From: Bradyrhizobium sp. CCGE-LA001
Lineage (GTDB): Bacteria > Pseudomonadota > Alphaproteobacteria > Rhizobiales > Xanthobacteraceae
DNA: 64,000 bases
Direction of reading: 5' to 3'
Assembly (NCBI RefSeq): GCF_000296215.2
Contig: NZ_CP013949.1
Span: 1,791,501-1,855,500 of the forward strand
Within the stretch, counting starts at the first letter, position 1; each line of letters starts with the position of its first letter. This document shows positions 8,365 through 16,435 of the stretch, one piece after another. Under the pieces are notes generated by a model. The model searched no databases and was not told where the DNA came from. It saw only the letters and a program-made list of their open reading frames with translations. The translations under genes were made by a program, and so were the position numbers.

Positions 8365-9308
8365 TGTCCAATGCAATCCTGATGGCGCTGGTGCCGGTGT
8401 TCTTCGTCCTGTTGCTGGGATACGCCGCCGGCAGGCTTCATATCGTCGACAATCTGCACGTTGGTGCGCTCAATGCCCTCGTGATGGATTTTGCCGTGCC
8501 GGCGTCGCTGTTCGCGGCGACCGCATCTGCGTCACGCACGGCGATGATCGAGCAAATTCCGCTCTTCGTCGTCCTGGCCTTGACGATGGCGCTGCTCTAT
8601 ACCGCTTGGTACCTTGCCGCGCGCGGCCTGAAGATCTCGCCGCCCGATGCGTCGATCCAGGCATTGACGATCGGCTTCCCGAATCTTGCTGGCGTCGGTC
8701 TTCCGATCCTGACCTCCATCGTCGGACCGGCCGGAGTCGTTCCGGTCGCCGTCGCATTGGCGACCGGTTCGATCCTGATCAGCCCGGTGACCCTGATCAT
8801 CGCGGAAATGGACGCCGCCAAGGCGCGCGGCGAGGTCATGGCATTACGGCAGATCCTGACCGCCGTCGAGCGCGCAGTCACAAAGCCCGTGGTGCTCGCG
8901 CCCGCGCTAGGCATCATGTTCTCGCTATCGAATGTCAGCCTTGATGCGCTCGCCCATGCGTGCCTCGCGCTGATCGGCAGCTCGGCCGCGGGCGTCGCCC
9001 TGTTCCTGACCGGCGCGATTCTGTCGGCGCACCGGTTCCAGCTGAACTTGAAGGTCGCAGCCGCAACGGTGACTGCGGACATCGTTCGGCCGCTCGCTGC
9101 CATTGCAGTCACTCATGTCGTCCCGATCTCGCCCGATACCGCGAGGACGGCCGTTCTGCTCGCCGCGGTACCTTCCGGCTTTTTCGGCATCCTGTTTGCC
9201 GTGAATTATCGGCTGGATTCCGCGACGGTGGGCTCCGTGGTCATCGCGAGCACTGGCGTAAGTGCGGTCACTCTGGCGATCGCGATCGCCATGCTCTTTC
9301 CTAGCTAG
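8361..9308 (+). CDS. mdcF: AEC-family transporter, probable malonate permease
   Basis: 315 residues with about ten hydrophobic segments and the split five-plus-five layout of the auxin efflux carrier family. Family marks are the N-terminal VPVFFVLLLGYAAGR, the GFPNLAGVGLPI loop near 110-122, and a C-terminal AVPSGFFGILFAVNY. The Klebsiella malonate operon carries an AEC-type protein, MdcF, so malonate uptake is the likely job, though the direction of transport is inferred from context only. It overlaps mdcB by 4 bases; mdcH follows after 9 bases. Confidence 0.85.
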   Translation: MMSNAILMALVPVFFVLLLGYAAGRLHIVDNLHVGALNALVMDFAVPASLFAATASASRTAMIEQIPLFVVLALTMALLYTAWYLAARGLKISPPDASIQALTIGFPNLAGVGLPILTSIVGPAGVVPVAVALATGSILISPVTLIIAEMDAAKARGEVMALRQILTAVERAVTKPVVLAPALGIMFSLSNVSLDALAHACLALIGSSAAGVALFLTGAILSAHRFQLNLKVAAATVTADIVRPLAAIAVTHVVPISPDTARTAVLLAAVPSGFFGILFAVNYRLDSATVGSVVIASTGVSAVTLAIAIAMLFPS

Positions 9309-9317
9309 GCCGCAACC

Positions 9318-10256
9318 ATGACGCTGGCGATCCTGTGTGCGGGACAAGGCAGGCAGCACCGCGACATGTTCGCTCTGACTGGCGATGTGCCGGAGGCTGC
9401 GCACCTGTTTGCGCACGCGGCGACATTGCTGGGCGGCTGCGATCCGCGCGGGTTCGTGCGCAGCGAGGCCGATGAGTCTCTGCATCGCAACCGCGCCGGC
9501 CAGATTCTGTGCACAGTCCAGGCGCTCGCCGCCGCAGCCACGCTCAAAGCTTCAATTCCGAATGGCGTCATCGTCGCCGGCTATAGTGTCGGCGAGGTTG
9601 CCGCGTGGGCCGTCGGTCGCCTGTTCGAACCGGCGGTTACGCTCGATATCGTCGCGCGCCGGGCAGAAGCCATGGATGCGGCCACGACCGCCGGCGATGG
9701 ACTGGTCTTCGTGCGCGGACTTTCGCGCGGCGACGTCGACCGTCTCTGCGAGCGCTACGGTGCGGCGATCGCCATCGTCAATCCGGGCGGTGCCTTTGTG
9801 ATCGGGGGCAGCCGCGAGGCATTGAGCGGGATCGCTGTGGCCGCAAGGGCGATGCACGGGCCAAGGATCGTCGATGTCCCGGTCGAGGTTGCCTCCCACA
9901 CGCAACGGCTCGTCGAAGCATCGGCCGAGTTTCGCAACATCCTGCGGTCAGCATCCGTTGCGTTCCCGCCGGCCGGCGGTGCGCGTGTCCTGAGTGGCAT
10001 CGACGGCGCGCCCATCGCTTCCGCGGAAACCGGTCTCGACAAGCTCGCCGCGCAGATCTCGCAAACCGTGCAGTGGGAGAGCTGCCTGCAGGCCTGTCTG
10101 GAAGCGGGCGCGACGGCGTTTCTCGAACTTGGGCCGGGGCACGCGCTGAGCGCGATGGTCAGGGGTATCGGGCCCGATCTGCCGGCGCATTCGCTGGATG
10201 ATTTCAGGAGTCTCGACGGAGTCCGCACCTGGCTTGCGCGCCAACTCGGCGATTAG
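9318..10256 (+). CDS. mdcH: Malonate decarboxylase epsilon subunit (malonyl-CoA:ACP transacylase)
   Basis: 312 residues of the FabD-like malonyltransferase fold. MdcH loads a malonyl group from malonyl-CoA onto the MdcC carrier, which starts the catalytic cycle. Visible signatures are ILCAGQGRQHRDMF at the N-terminus (the GQG motif), the nucleophile elbow AGYSVGEVAAW with Ser90, VNPGGAFVIGG, and a His in VPVEVASHTQRL that fits the catalytic histidine. It is the last gene of the operon. The only hairpin after it (10298-10337) is oriented to stop the opposing AraC transcript. Confidence 0.93.
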   Translation: MTLAILCAGQGRQHRDMFALTGDVPEAAHLFAHAATLLGGCDPRGFVRSEADESLHRNRAGQILCTVQALAAAATLKASIPNGVIVAGYSVGEVAAWAVGRLFEPAVTLDIVARRAEAMDAATTAGDGLVFVRGLSRGDVDRLCERYGAAIAIVNPGGAFVIGGSREALSGIAVAARAMHGPRIVDVPVEVASHTQRLVEASAEFRNILRSASVAFPPAGGARVLSGIDGAPIASAETGLDKLAAQISQTVQWESCLQACLEAGATAFLELGPGHALSAMVRGIGPDLPAHSLDDFRSLDGVRTWLARQLGD

Positions 10257-10297
10257 ACACATCAATTCCTTCCAGCTTCGAATGGTACGTGCGAGCT

Positions 10298-10337
10298 AAA
10301 AAAAAGGGGCCGTCCTCCTTGGGAGAGAGGACGGCCC
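10298..10337 (-). terminator. Strong intrinsic terminator for the AraC gene
   Basis: GGGCCGTCCTC (10307-10317) pairs with GAGGACGGCCC (10327-10337) in an 11-bp stem with a 9-base loop. Eight A residues lie at 10298-10305, which become a U8 run after the hairpin in the minus-strand RNA. It therefore terminates the AraC transcript that ends at 10467. The plus-strand side lacks a T-run, so the hairpin is at best a weak stop for the mdc operon. Confidence 0.85.
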
Positions 10338-10466
10338 TAATGCTCGTACGCCTGGGAGGAGAGACGCGAGCCGTGACTTGGGGTCTCAGTCACTAACATC
10401 TCCAGCATCGCCGATCGGGCGGAAGAAGTATTTCAAGTAATCAGGTTGTTTCTCATTTCGCATGAT

Positions 10467-11540
10467 TCACGAAAGGGCAGCGGGCAGAAGGTGAGACACG
10501 ACCTTGCGCCCCAAAGCTGGATCGTCGCCGGCCGGCACAGGCGAGACCTGCGCATTCCGGCTCGCGCATCGCCAGCGTGCCGGGGTGTTGCCCGTGATCC
10601 GCTTGAAGACGGTGGAGAAATGTGCCTGCGTGCAGAAGCCCACCGCCAGCGCCACCTCGGCCAGGGATGTCTCGGAATTCAGCAGCAGGGTTTTCGCCTG
10701 CTCGATGCGCTGATGCAGCAGATATTCGCGCGGCCGATATCCGGTTGCGGCCCGGAACTGCGCCGCAAAATGCATCCGCGATAGCCCCGCGACGCCGGCG
10801 AGGTCCGACAGGCTGATGCAATGGTCGAAATGCGTCCTGACATAGTCCTCAATGCGGCGCAGACGCCATTTCGGCAGAGCGTTGACTTTCGTGCGCGGCA
10901 CTTCGCGCCGGGCCACATGCATTGCCAGGGTCTGGGCGATGCAGCGCGCGAAATCCTGGTCGACCAGATGGCCGTGTTCGGTCAGCGCCTTTGCAAGCTG
11001 CTCGGCGAATGGGTCGCGCAGCAGAACCAGATCGTTCAGGCCGTCGGTCGTGACCGGATGCTTTCCCTTTTCCGGCGGCGGAAGGCAATTGGCCGGAACG
11101 TGGAAGTGCAGGAAATCGCATGGCGCCTGGAACTGCGCGCAAAGCTGCTTCGACGGTGCGCCGACATAGAGCGTCCCCGCCGGCATGATGCCGTCGAATA
11201 TGGTTTGAGGGCCTCTGGTCAGCTTGAGACGGGTCGTCTTCAGGGCGATGGCGAAGAAGTACCGGTCGGCAGGCGTCGTCGCTTCCTCGCGGCTCACAGC
11301 CGCCTGCGTGGAGGTCCAGCGCGAGATCATGATGTCCTCGCGCCCGCTGCCCACGCGTTGCTCCGGCTGGCGCCATCTTTGCTCGCGGAGAAACGCGCGT
11401 GCACCCTGAGGAAAATCCGGTTCGCGAGGGCTGGGTTGATACGTCAACCGGGCACCCGCCGCCTGCATATCGGTGAACATCGTTCGTCCCATCCTTGGTC
11501 CAACTGGCGGCGTGACCGCAGCTGAACGTTGTTGATCCAT
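10467..11540 (-). CDS. AraC-family transcriptional regulator
   Basis: 357 residues. The C-terminal ~100 residues hold the double helix-turn-helix of AraC/XylS proteins: LSDLAGVAGLSRMHFAAQFR, then TSLAEVALAVGFCTQAHFST and the closing VFKRITGNTPARWR. The N-terminal ~200 residues are a cupin-like sensing domain of unknown ligand. It converges on the malonate operon, so local control of mdc genes is possible, but nothing shows it. Its DNA-binding half is closely similar to the AraC gene at 18784-19608. Start 11540 is the longest; the Met at 11478 is an alternative. Confidence 0.9.
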   Translation of the reverse strand: MDQQRSAAVTPPVGPRMGRTMFTDMQAAGARLTYQPSPREPDFPQGARAFLREQRWRQPEQRVGSGREDIMISRWTSTQAAVSREEATTPADRYFFAIALKTTRLKLTRGPQTIFDGIMPAGTLYVGAPSKQLCAQFQAPCDFLHFHVPANCLPPPEKGKHPVTTDGLNDLVLLRDPFAEQLAKALTEHGHLVDQDFARCIAQTLAMHVARREVPRTKVNALPKWRLRRIEDYVRTHFDHCISLSDLAGVAGLSRMHFAAQFRAATGYRPREYLLHQRIEQAKTLLLNSETSLAEVALAVGFCTQAHFSTVFKRITGNTPARWRCASRNAQVSPVPAGDDPALGRKVVSHLLPAALS

Positions 11541-11651
11541 GCTCGAACGATAGGTCTGAAGCCGTCACAAGGCTCGTTAGAGTTGCTTAAATCGTGTTAG
11601 ATTTTGCGAATGCGGCAGGTGCGGCCGGAGGCTCAAGACTGCCGATTAAGC

Positions 11652-11680
11652 AAAAAAATCAAAGGCTTCTGCATAAGGCC
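11652..11680 (-). terminator. Possible terminator of the efflux operon
   Basis: Downstream of the HlyD stop (minus strand), GGCC..AAGCC pairs imperfectly (one bulge) around a short loop at 11664-11680, followed by seven U in the minus-strand RNA (A residues 11652-11658). The stem is weak, so this is tentative. Confidence 0.35.
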
Positions 11681-11736
11681 GGGCGGTGCGGCCTCGATTC
11701 AGGAGCCGCAATCCCGCGCTCCGAAAGCCGGGCGGT

Positions 11737-13017
11737 TCAGGGCAGCCGAGGCGAGACGTCAATGCCAGGCGTGAGGCCCGGCGCGAGCTTCTCCGCCGAC
11801 GGAATCGCTGGCACCCGCGCATAGGGAAGCGTGCTCACCTCGGCAGGCTGTTGGGACGCGGATTGGAGGCAATCCGGGCGGGATAGATTTCCGGCGCCGA
11901 ACACATCGAAGATCGGGTCGACGAGCGCCGCACGGAGGCGCCGGGTCCAGTTTTGCCTATCATCCGCGCCGGGCTGCCGGATCGTCACCGTGGCGGTCAT
12001 GCCGGAGACGAGCGGCACGTCCGCCGGCACCGTGTCGATGGCGAGGCGCACTGGAACACGCTGGGCAAGCCGCACCCAGGTGTAGATCGGGTCGACATTG
12101 GGAAGGCCTTGCGTGCCGACTGCGGCGTTCGACACGCTCACGCCGCGCGTCACGGTTTTCACGTGTCCGAGAATGGGCCTGGAATAGCCGACGAGCTGGG
12201 CCTCCGCGCGATCGCCGACGCAGACGCGCGCCATCTTGGTCTCTTCGAAATAGCCGTCGATCCAGAAGCTGTTGGAATCGATGACTGAGATGTTGCTCAC
12301 GCCGGTCGTGGCAAAGTCTCCGACGCGCAGCAGCAGGTTGGTGACGTAACCGTCGACAGGGCTGACCACATTGGTCCGCTTCAGGTTTAGCTCGGCCTGT
12401 GCGAGCTGGTGCGCCGCGGCCTCGAAGGCAGCTTTTGCCTGCGCCGCATTGCCGGCAAAGATCTGCTGCTCCTCCGGCGTCGTGGCTAGGTCCGAGAGGT
12501 GCTGGCGACGGTCGAACTCGGCCTGCTTCACCTCCAGATCCGCCGCCCGCTGGTCGACTAGCGCCTTGTCGATGCGGACGGCGACATCGAAGTCGAAGGG
12601 ATCGATGACGTAGAGGACGTCGCCCTTGTGGACGAACTGGTTGTCGGCCACCCGCAGCTCCATGATCTTGCCCGAGATCTGCGGTGCGACGTTGGCGACC
12701 TGCACGCGAACGCTGCCATTGCGTGTCCAGGGCGCGCTTACGTAGTGCTCCCATGTCGCGACCGCGATCCAGACGGCGACCAGCGCGATGCCGAGGGTCG
12801 CAAGATGCTTGCTGGCCCCGACCATCAGCCGTCCGATGGTCCTGCGCTGCGACTTCGGGAACGATGCGGATTGCCAAGATGCGCTGCCGCCGGTGCTGCG
12901 GTCGCCGGTATCGCGCGCCATGGGCTGTTCGAGGCCGGCGCGGTCGATCGTGTCGGCGGCGCCGGCTCGCGCCTCGTCATCGACTGACGCAGAATCTTGG
13001 GGCAGGGCAGTAGCCAT
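11737..13017 (-). CDS. HlyD-family periplasmic adaptor (AaeA/EmrA-like)
   Basis: 426 residues from the ATG at 13017. A long polar N-terminal tail (about 75 residues) precedes one membrane helix (HLATLGIALVAVWIAVATW), then a barrel-sandwich hybrid domain with SPVDGYVTNLLLRVGDF and a coiled-coil hairpin rich in Ala and Gln, as in AaeA-type fusion proteins. It should join the FUSC permease (13229-15118) to an outer-membrane factor and help expel small aromatic acids or similar compounds. The DUF1656 gene ends 12 bases upstream, so the three genes form an operon. The frame extends far upstream, but that region belongs to the FUSC gene. Confidence 0.9.
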   Translation of the reverse strand: MATALPQDSASVDDEARAGAADTIDRAGLEQPMARDTGDRSTGGSASWQSASFPKSQRRTIGRLMVGASKHLATLGIALVAVWIAVATWEHYVSAPWTRNGSVRVQVANVAPQISGKIMELRVADNQFVHKGDVLYVIDPFDFDVAVRIDKALVDQRAADLEVKQAEFDRRQHLSDLATTPEEQQIFAGNAAQAKAAFEAAAHQLAQAELNLKRTNVVSPVDGYVTNLLLRVGDFATTGVSNISVIDSNSFWIDGYFEETKMARVCVGDRAEAQLVGYSRPILGHVKTVTRGVSVSNAAVGTQGLPNVDPIYTWVRLAQRVPVRLAIDTVPADVPLVSGMTATVTIRQPGADDRQNWTRRLRAALVDPIFDVFGAGNLSRPDCLQSASQQPAEVSTLPYARVPAIPSAEKLAPGLTPGIDVSPRLP

Positions 13018-13028
13018 GGCTTTTCTCG

Positions 13029-13232
13029 CTAGAGCAACAAGACGAGCAACCCGAACATCGCCACGTAGAGGCTGAGCTCGGCCAGCGAGGGGTTGCTGAA
13101 CAGTCTGGCGAATCCGACCAGCCGCAGCACGGGGCGAAGCAGCAGGAACGCCACCAGCGCTATGACGGCGTAGGACACGATGGGCGCGATGAGGACGCCG
13201 CCGATGACGAGCTCGCAATAGGTGTTCGTCAC
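13029..13232 (-). CDS. DUF1656 small membrane protein (AaeX-like)
   Basis: 67 residues with two hydrophobic segments (about 10-35 and 48-67). The N-terminal ELVIGGVLIAPIVSYAVIAL matches DUF1656 proteins, which lie almost always between a FUSC permease and a HlyD adaptor, as in the E. coli aaeXAB set. It overlaps the FUSC gene stop by 4 bases and precedes the adaptor by 11 bases. Role is structural or unknown; assignment rests on sequence and context. Confidence 0.88.
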   Translation of the reverse strand: MTNTYCELVIGGVLIAPIVSYAVIALVAFLLLRPVLRLVGFARLFSNPSLAELSLYVAMFGLLVLLL

Positions 13233-15118
13233 TGCCGCTCCTCCCTGCGGGGGCCGGCGAAAGTCTGTTGCGGTTCGAACGCGACGCTCGTCGAAACGAG
13301 TGCGGCAAGCGCGGGCTCGACGGTGAGGTGACGCTCCGATGCCGCCAGACGCAGCACCTCGGCGGCGGCCAGCATTGCGCGGTCATTCCGAAAAGCGAGA
13401 GCGGTTCTCGCGGCGCGTGCGGCTTCGGCGAGTGGACCTGCCGCCAGCCGGTCGAGCTCGGCGCGGCACCGTCGAAGCGCCACTGCCTGATCGAAGCAGC
13501 ACATGGCCTCTGCGACGGCCCGCTGGTGGGCCGCCGAGTTGCCGCCGGCGGCCAAGATCTGGCCGATACGCGCGGCATCGCGAAACGCTGCTTCCTCGGG
13601 CGCTAAGTGCCGGACTTCTCCGGAAACCAGGCGGTTCAGCTCGCGATGCGCCGCGCCCAGCAGCAGGCTGGTGCGCCGATCGTTGGACAAGGACGGCAGC
13701 ACGAGCTGCGTCGCAAACGCCAGAACCGCGGACAGCTGGGCAAACAGGCATGTGACCAGAAATGTTTCGGGATCGTAGTTCTGGGGATTGCTCGGCGCGA
13801 GCACGGCGAGAGTGAAGACGAGGATGAGTCGGCCGAGCGATGATCGCGCGGGGTTCGGCGACGCAATCAGCAGCGCCAGGCCGATCACGACAGGCGCAAG
13901 GCCGATCGCCAGCAGCTGAAACTCGGAAACGCCGTTGAAGACCAGATACTTCAGGCCGCCGGCGAGCAGACAGGCCGGCGGCATGGCAAGGACCGCCAGC
14001 ATCGTGAAGCCGCGCGGATCTGGAGCCGTAGAGCTCAAGCCAATGATGACCGCAGCGAGCGCCAGACAGAGCTCCGTGGACGGCCATCCCGCCATCACGA
14101 AGATGATTGCAACGAGCATGAAGTGGATCGCGGCCCTGACCGCGCCTTCGCCCGCGATGCGGCGCGAGCGGTACAGCGGCGCGCGCCATTGCCGCAACGG
14201 ATGCTCGCCGGCCCGCATCGCCGCGAGGCTGCGGCACGGCTCGTCATTCGCGCGGGCGATCTCGCTGCGTAGGTGAGCCCTGGAGATCGCCAGCAGGCTG
14301 CCATGACGATCATCCGGGGTTACGAATACGGCCGGCAGCGCCACAAATGCGCGGGCGAGCGCCAGCTGGTTCACGAGGTGCACCATGGCGGAGCGCGCGG
14401 CTGCCGTTCGTGCCGTGCCGACGCTCGATTCCGTGGTGAGGCTCGCGATCTCCGGACGCAGTGCCACGATGTCACGCAGCAGGTGTGCTGCGTCCTGTGT
14501 GGATGCAGCTTCGCCGCGGATGGCGGCATGCGCGAAATCCATGACGCGGCGATGCAGCGCCTCGAGGCGGCTTGCGAGAACCGGATGATAGTCAGGCGCG
14601 GCCAGCACTTCGTTGACCAGGGCCACCGCAAGGACACCGATGCCGATGGCGGCGCCGCGCGCGACACCGGTGGGAAACACTTGCAGCGGGCTGTCGATCT
14701 GCTCGATGGCGATCAGGGCAACCGTGATGCAGGAGAGAGCCGCCGCATAGGCGCGGTTCCCATCCAGCATCCCCGCCACATAGACGCAGAGGCCTATCCA
14801 GACGGCGAATGCCGCCAGCAGCAGACCGCCGGTCTGCGAAAACATGCCGGCGATCGCGATCGATGCCGCCACGCCGATGGCCGTCGCGAGCAGCCGGTAG
14901 CCGGCCTTTTCCATGCCCTGGCCGCGTGTGGGCAGCGCCAGCACCGCGACAGTCAGGGCCGCCGAGGAGGGGGATTCGAGCTCGAGCCAAAAGCTCACAT
15001 AGAGCGCAAGGAGCATTGCCAGCCACACGCGCAGCGCGAAGACCCAGGACCTCGCCGGCAAGCCGGCGAGGAGCCATGGGCGCGCCTGGGCAACGGCACT
15101 GCTGGAGTTCACTTGCAT
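13229..15118 (-). CDS. FUSC-family inner-membrane efflux protein (AaeB-like)
   Basis: 629 residues with the FUSC layout: an N-terminal block of about six membrane segments (ALRVWLAMLLALYVSFWLEL onward), a soluble helical region, a second membrane block (about 320-470, beginning AAIHFMLVAIIFVMAGW), and a C-terminal soluble helical tail. AaeB-type proteins export hydroxylated aromatic acids; the exact substrate here is unknown. It is the first gene of the FUSC-DUF1656-HlyD operon. A 163-base spacer separates it from the receiver gene at 15282. Confidence 0.92.
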   Translation of the reverse strand: MQVNSSSAVAQARPWLLAGLPARSWVFALRVWLAMLLALYVSFWLELESPSSAALTVAVLALPTRGQGMEKAGYRLLATAIGVAASIAIAGMFSQTGGLLLAAFAVWIGLCVYVAGMLDGNRAYAAALSCITVALIAIEQIDSPLQVFPTGVARGAAIGIGVLAVALVNEVLAAPDYHPVLASRLEALHRRVMDFAHAAIRGEAASTQDAAHLLRDIVALRPEIASLTTESSVGTARTAAARSAMVHLVNQLALARAFVALPAVFVTPDDRHGSLLAISRAHLRSEIARANDEPCRSLAAMRAGEHPLRQWRAPLYRSRRIAGEGAVRAAIHFMLVAIIFVMAGWPSTELCLALAAVIIGLSSTAPDPRGFTMLAVLAMPPACLLAGGLKYLVFNGVSEFQLLAIGLAPVVIGLALLIASPNPARSSLGRLILVFTLAVLAPSNPQNYDPETFLVTCLFAQLSAVLAFATQLVLPSLSNDRRTSLLLGAAHRELNRLVSGEVRHLAPEEAAFRDAARIGQILAAGGNSAAHQRAVAEAMCCFDQAVALRRCRAELDRLAAGPLAEAARAARTALAFRNDRAMLAAAEVLRLAASERHLTVEPALAALVSTSVAFEPQQTFAGPRREERQ

Positions 15119-15281
15119 CGCGGAGCGTCCTTTGGCGGCGCAGGTGGCACCACCAATGTCGTGACTTCACGCGACTATTGGGCTGGTATTCCCCGCCGGT
15201 CTTTCCGCGCCACCCATCCGATTGCCGGAATGCACGTTGGGCATCCGAAGACGGTCTGCGTTCATCAAAAGGGGGAACTGG

Positions 15282-15662
15282 CTAGTGCGGTGCGTCGCCC
15301 GCCAGCGCCTCTTCGAGGCAGCGGATGATCTCGTCGCCGCTCGAGGGCTTGCCGAGATAGCAGTGCGCGCCTGCGGCCATCACCCGCTGGCGCACCGTCT
15401 CGCTCGGAAACGCCGTCATGAAGATGATCGGGAAACGGCGACCGGAGGCAACCAGCTGCGCCTGCATCTCGTCACCGGTCATGGCCGGCATTTGGACGTC
15501 GGCGATCATGCATTCCGGATCGTTTCCCGGCGGTTGCCGCAGGAAATCGACTCCGGATTCATAGGCATGCGCCTCATAGCCGAGCGAACGCACCAGGCTC
15601 GCGAGCGAGGTGCGAACGCCTTCGTCGTCGTCCACGATCGCAATCACCGGGGTCTTGGCCAT
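15282..15662 (-). CDS. Receiver-only response regulator (CheY-like)
   Basis: 126 residues made of one receiver domain with no output domain. The acidic pocket is IAIVDDDEGVR, the phospho-acceptor is Asp55 in MIADVQMP, and the conserved switch Thr and Lys appear in IIFMTAF and YLGKPSS. I chose the ATG at 15662 because AGGA lies 8 bases upstream; a GTG two codons earlier (15668) is possible. It lies 101 bases downstream of the FixJ-like gene on the same strand and may be a phosphate sink or shuttle for the same kinase. Confidence 0.9.
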   Translation of the reverse strand: MAKTPVIAIVDDDEGVRTSLASLVRSLGYEAHAYESGVDFLRQPPGNDPECMIADVQMPAMTGDEMQAQLVASGRRFPIIFMTAFPSETVRQRVMAAGAHCYLGKPSSGDEIIRCLEEALAGDAPH

Positions 15663-15763
15663 TGGCACACATCCTGACCGCGGTGTTCCGCAAGGAGGAC
15701 ATCTCCCATTGCGCGGCCGATAGCTCCTTATATGACCGCGGAGCAGCCTTGCCGAAACTATAC

Positions 15764-16435
15764 TCAGGTTTGGTCCGTAGTCCTGCGGGTCTGGGAAACC
15801 CCGAGCGCCTCGGCCTTGCGAACGAGGTCGGCCAGTGACTTAACGCCCATCTTGCGCATGACGTTCCCGCGGTGGATCTTGACCGTGATCTCGCTCAGGC
15901 CGATCAGGCCGGCGACCTGCTTGTTCATCAATCCGGCGGTAACATGGCCCATGACCTCGCGCTCGCGTGCAGTCAAGGTCTCGTATTGGGCCCGGATATC
16001 CTCCTTCGCCGAGGTTTCAGCCCGGTACTGCGCATCGCGTTCGAGCGCCGCGGTCACGGCGTCGAGCATGTCCTGGTCGCGAAACGGCTTGGCGAGGAAG
16101 TCGACCGCGCCGGCCTTCATGGCGCGCACCGACATGGGAATGTCGCCATGGCCGGTCATGAATATGATGGGATAGTTGATGCCCTGGCGGGTCAATTGGC
16201 CCTGGAGGTCGAGCCCGCTCACGCCCGGAAGCCTGACGTCTAGCACGATACAGCCGGGGCCGTCCGGCAGCGTGCCGCCAAGCAGTTCGGCCGGTGAGCC
16301 GAACAGGCGTGTCTCCAGACCAACGGACCGGAACAGGCTGTCGAGCGAGGCGCGAATGCCCGCGTCGTCATCGACGATGATGACGACGGAACGGGAGGGG
16401 GTGGCCGGCGGAGGCGGCTGGCTTGGTCGTGTCAT
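15764..16435 (-). CDS. FixJ/NarL-type response regulator with LuxR HTH
   Basis: 223 residues. The receiver (about 16-135) has VIIVDDDAGIR, phospho-acceptor Asp66 in IVLDVRLPG, Thr in IIFMTGHGDI and Lys in FLAKPF. The C-terminal LuxR-type helix-turn-helix is plain: LTAREREVMGHVTAGLMNKQ, then GLSEITVKIHRGNVMRKMGV. Its start overlaps the stop of the kinase gene by 4 bases (ATGA), so kinase and regulator are a coupled pair. A likely target is the perfect palindrome at 18629-18646 upstream of the kinase. Confidence 0.94.
   Translation of the reverse strand: MTRPSQPPPPATPSRSVVIIVDDDAGIRASLDSLFRSVGLETRLFGSPAELLGGTLPDGPGCIVLDVRLPGVSGLDLQGQLTRQGINYPIIFMTGHGDIPMSVRAMKAGAVDFLAKPFRDQDMLDAVTAALERDAQYRAETSAKEDIRAQYETLTAREREVMGHVTAGLMNKQVAGLIGLSEITVKIHRGNVMRKMGVKSLADLVRKAEALGVSQTRRTTDQT

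Noticed and set aside
10298..10337. Terminator as the end signal of the mdc operon
   Set aside because: The T-run occurs only on the minus-strand side, so it serves the AraC transcript; the plus-strand side has no U-tract.
11737..13578. 613-codon minus-strand frame as one HlyD gene
   Set aside because: The first 187 codons lie inside the DUF1656 and FUSC genes in another frame; the family-like part begins at the ATG at 13017.
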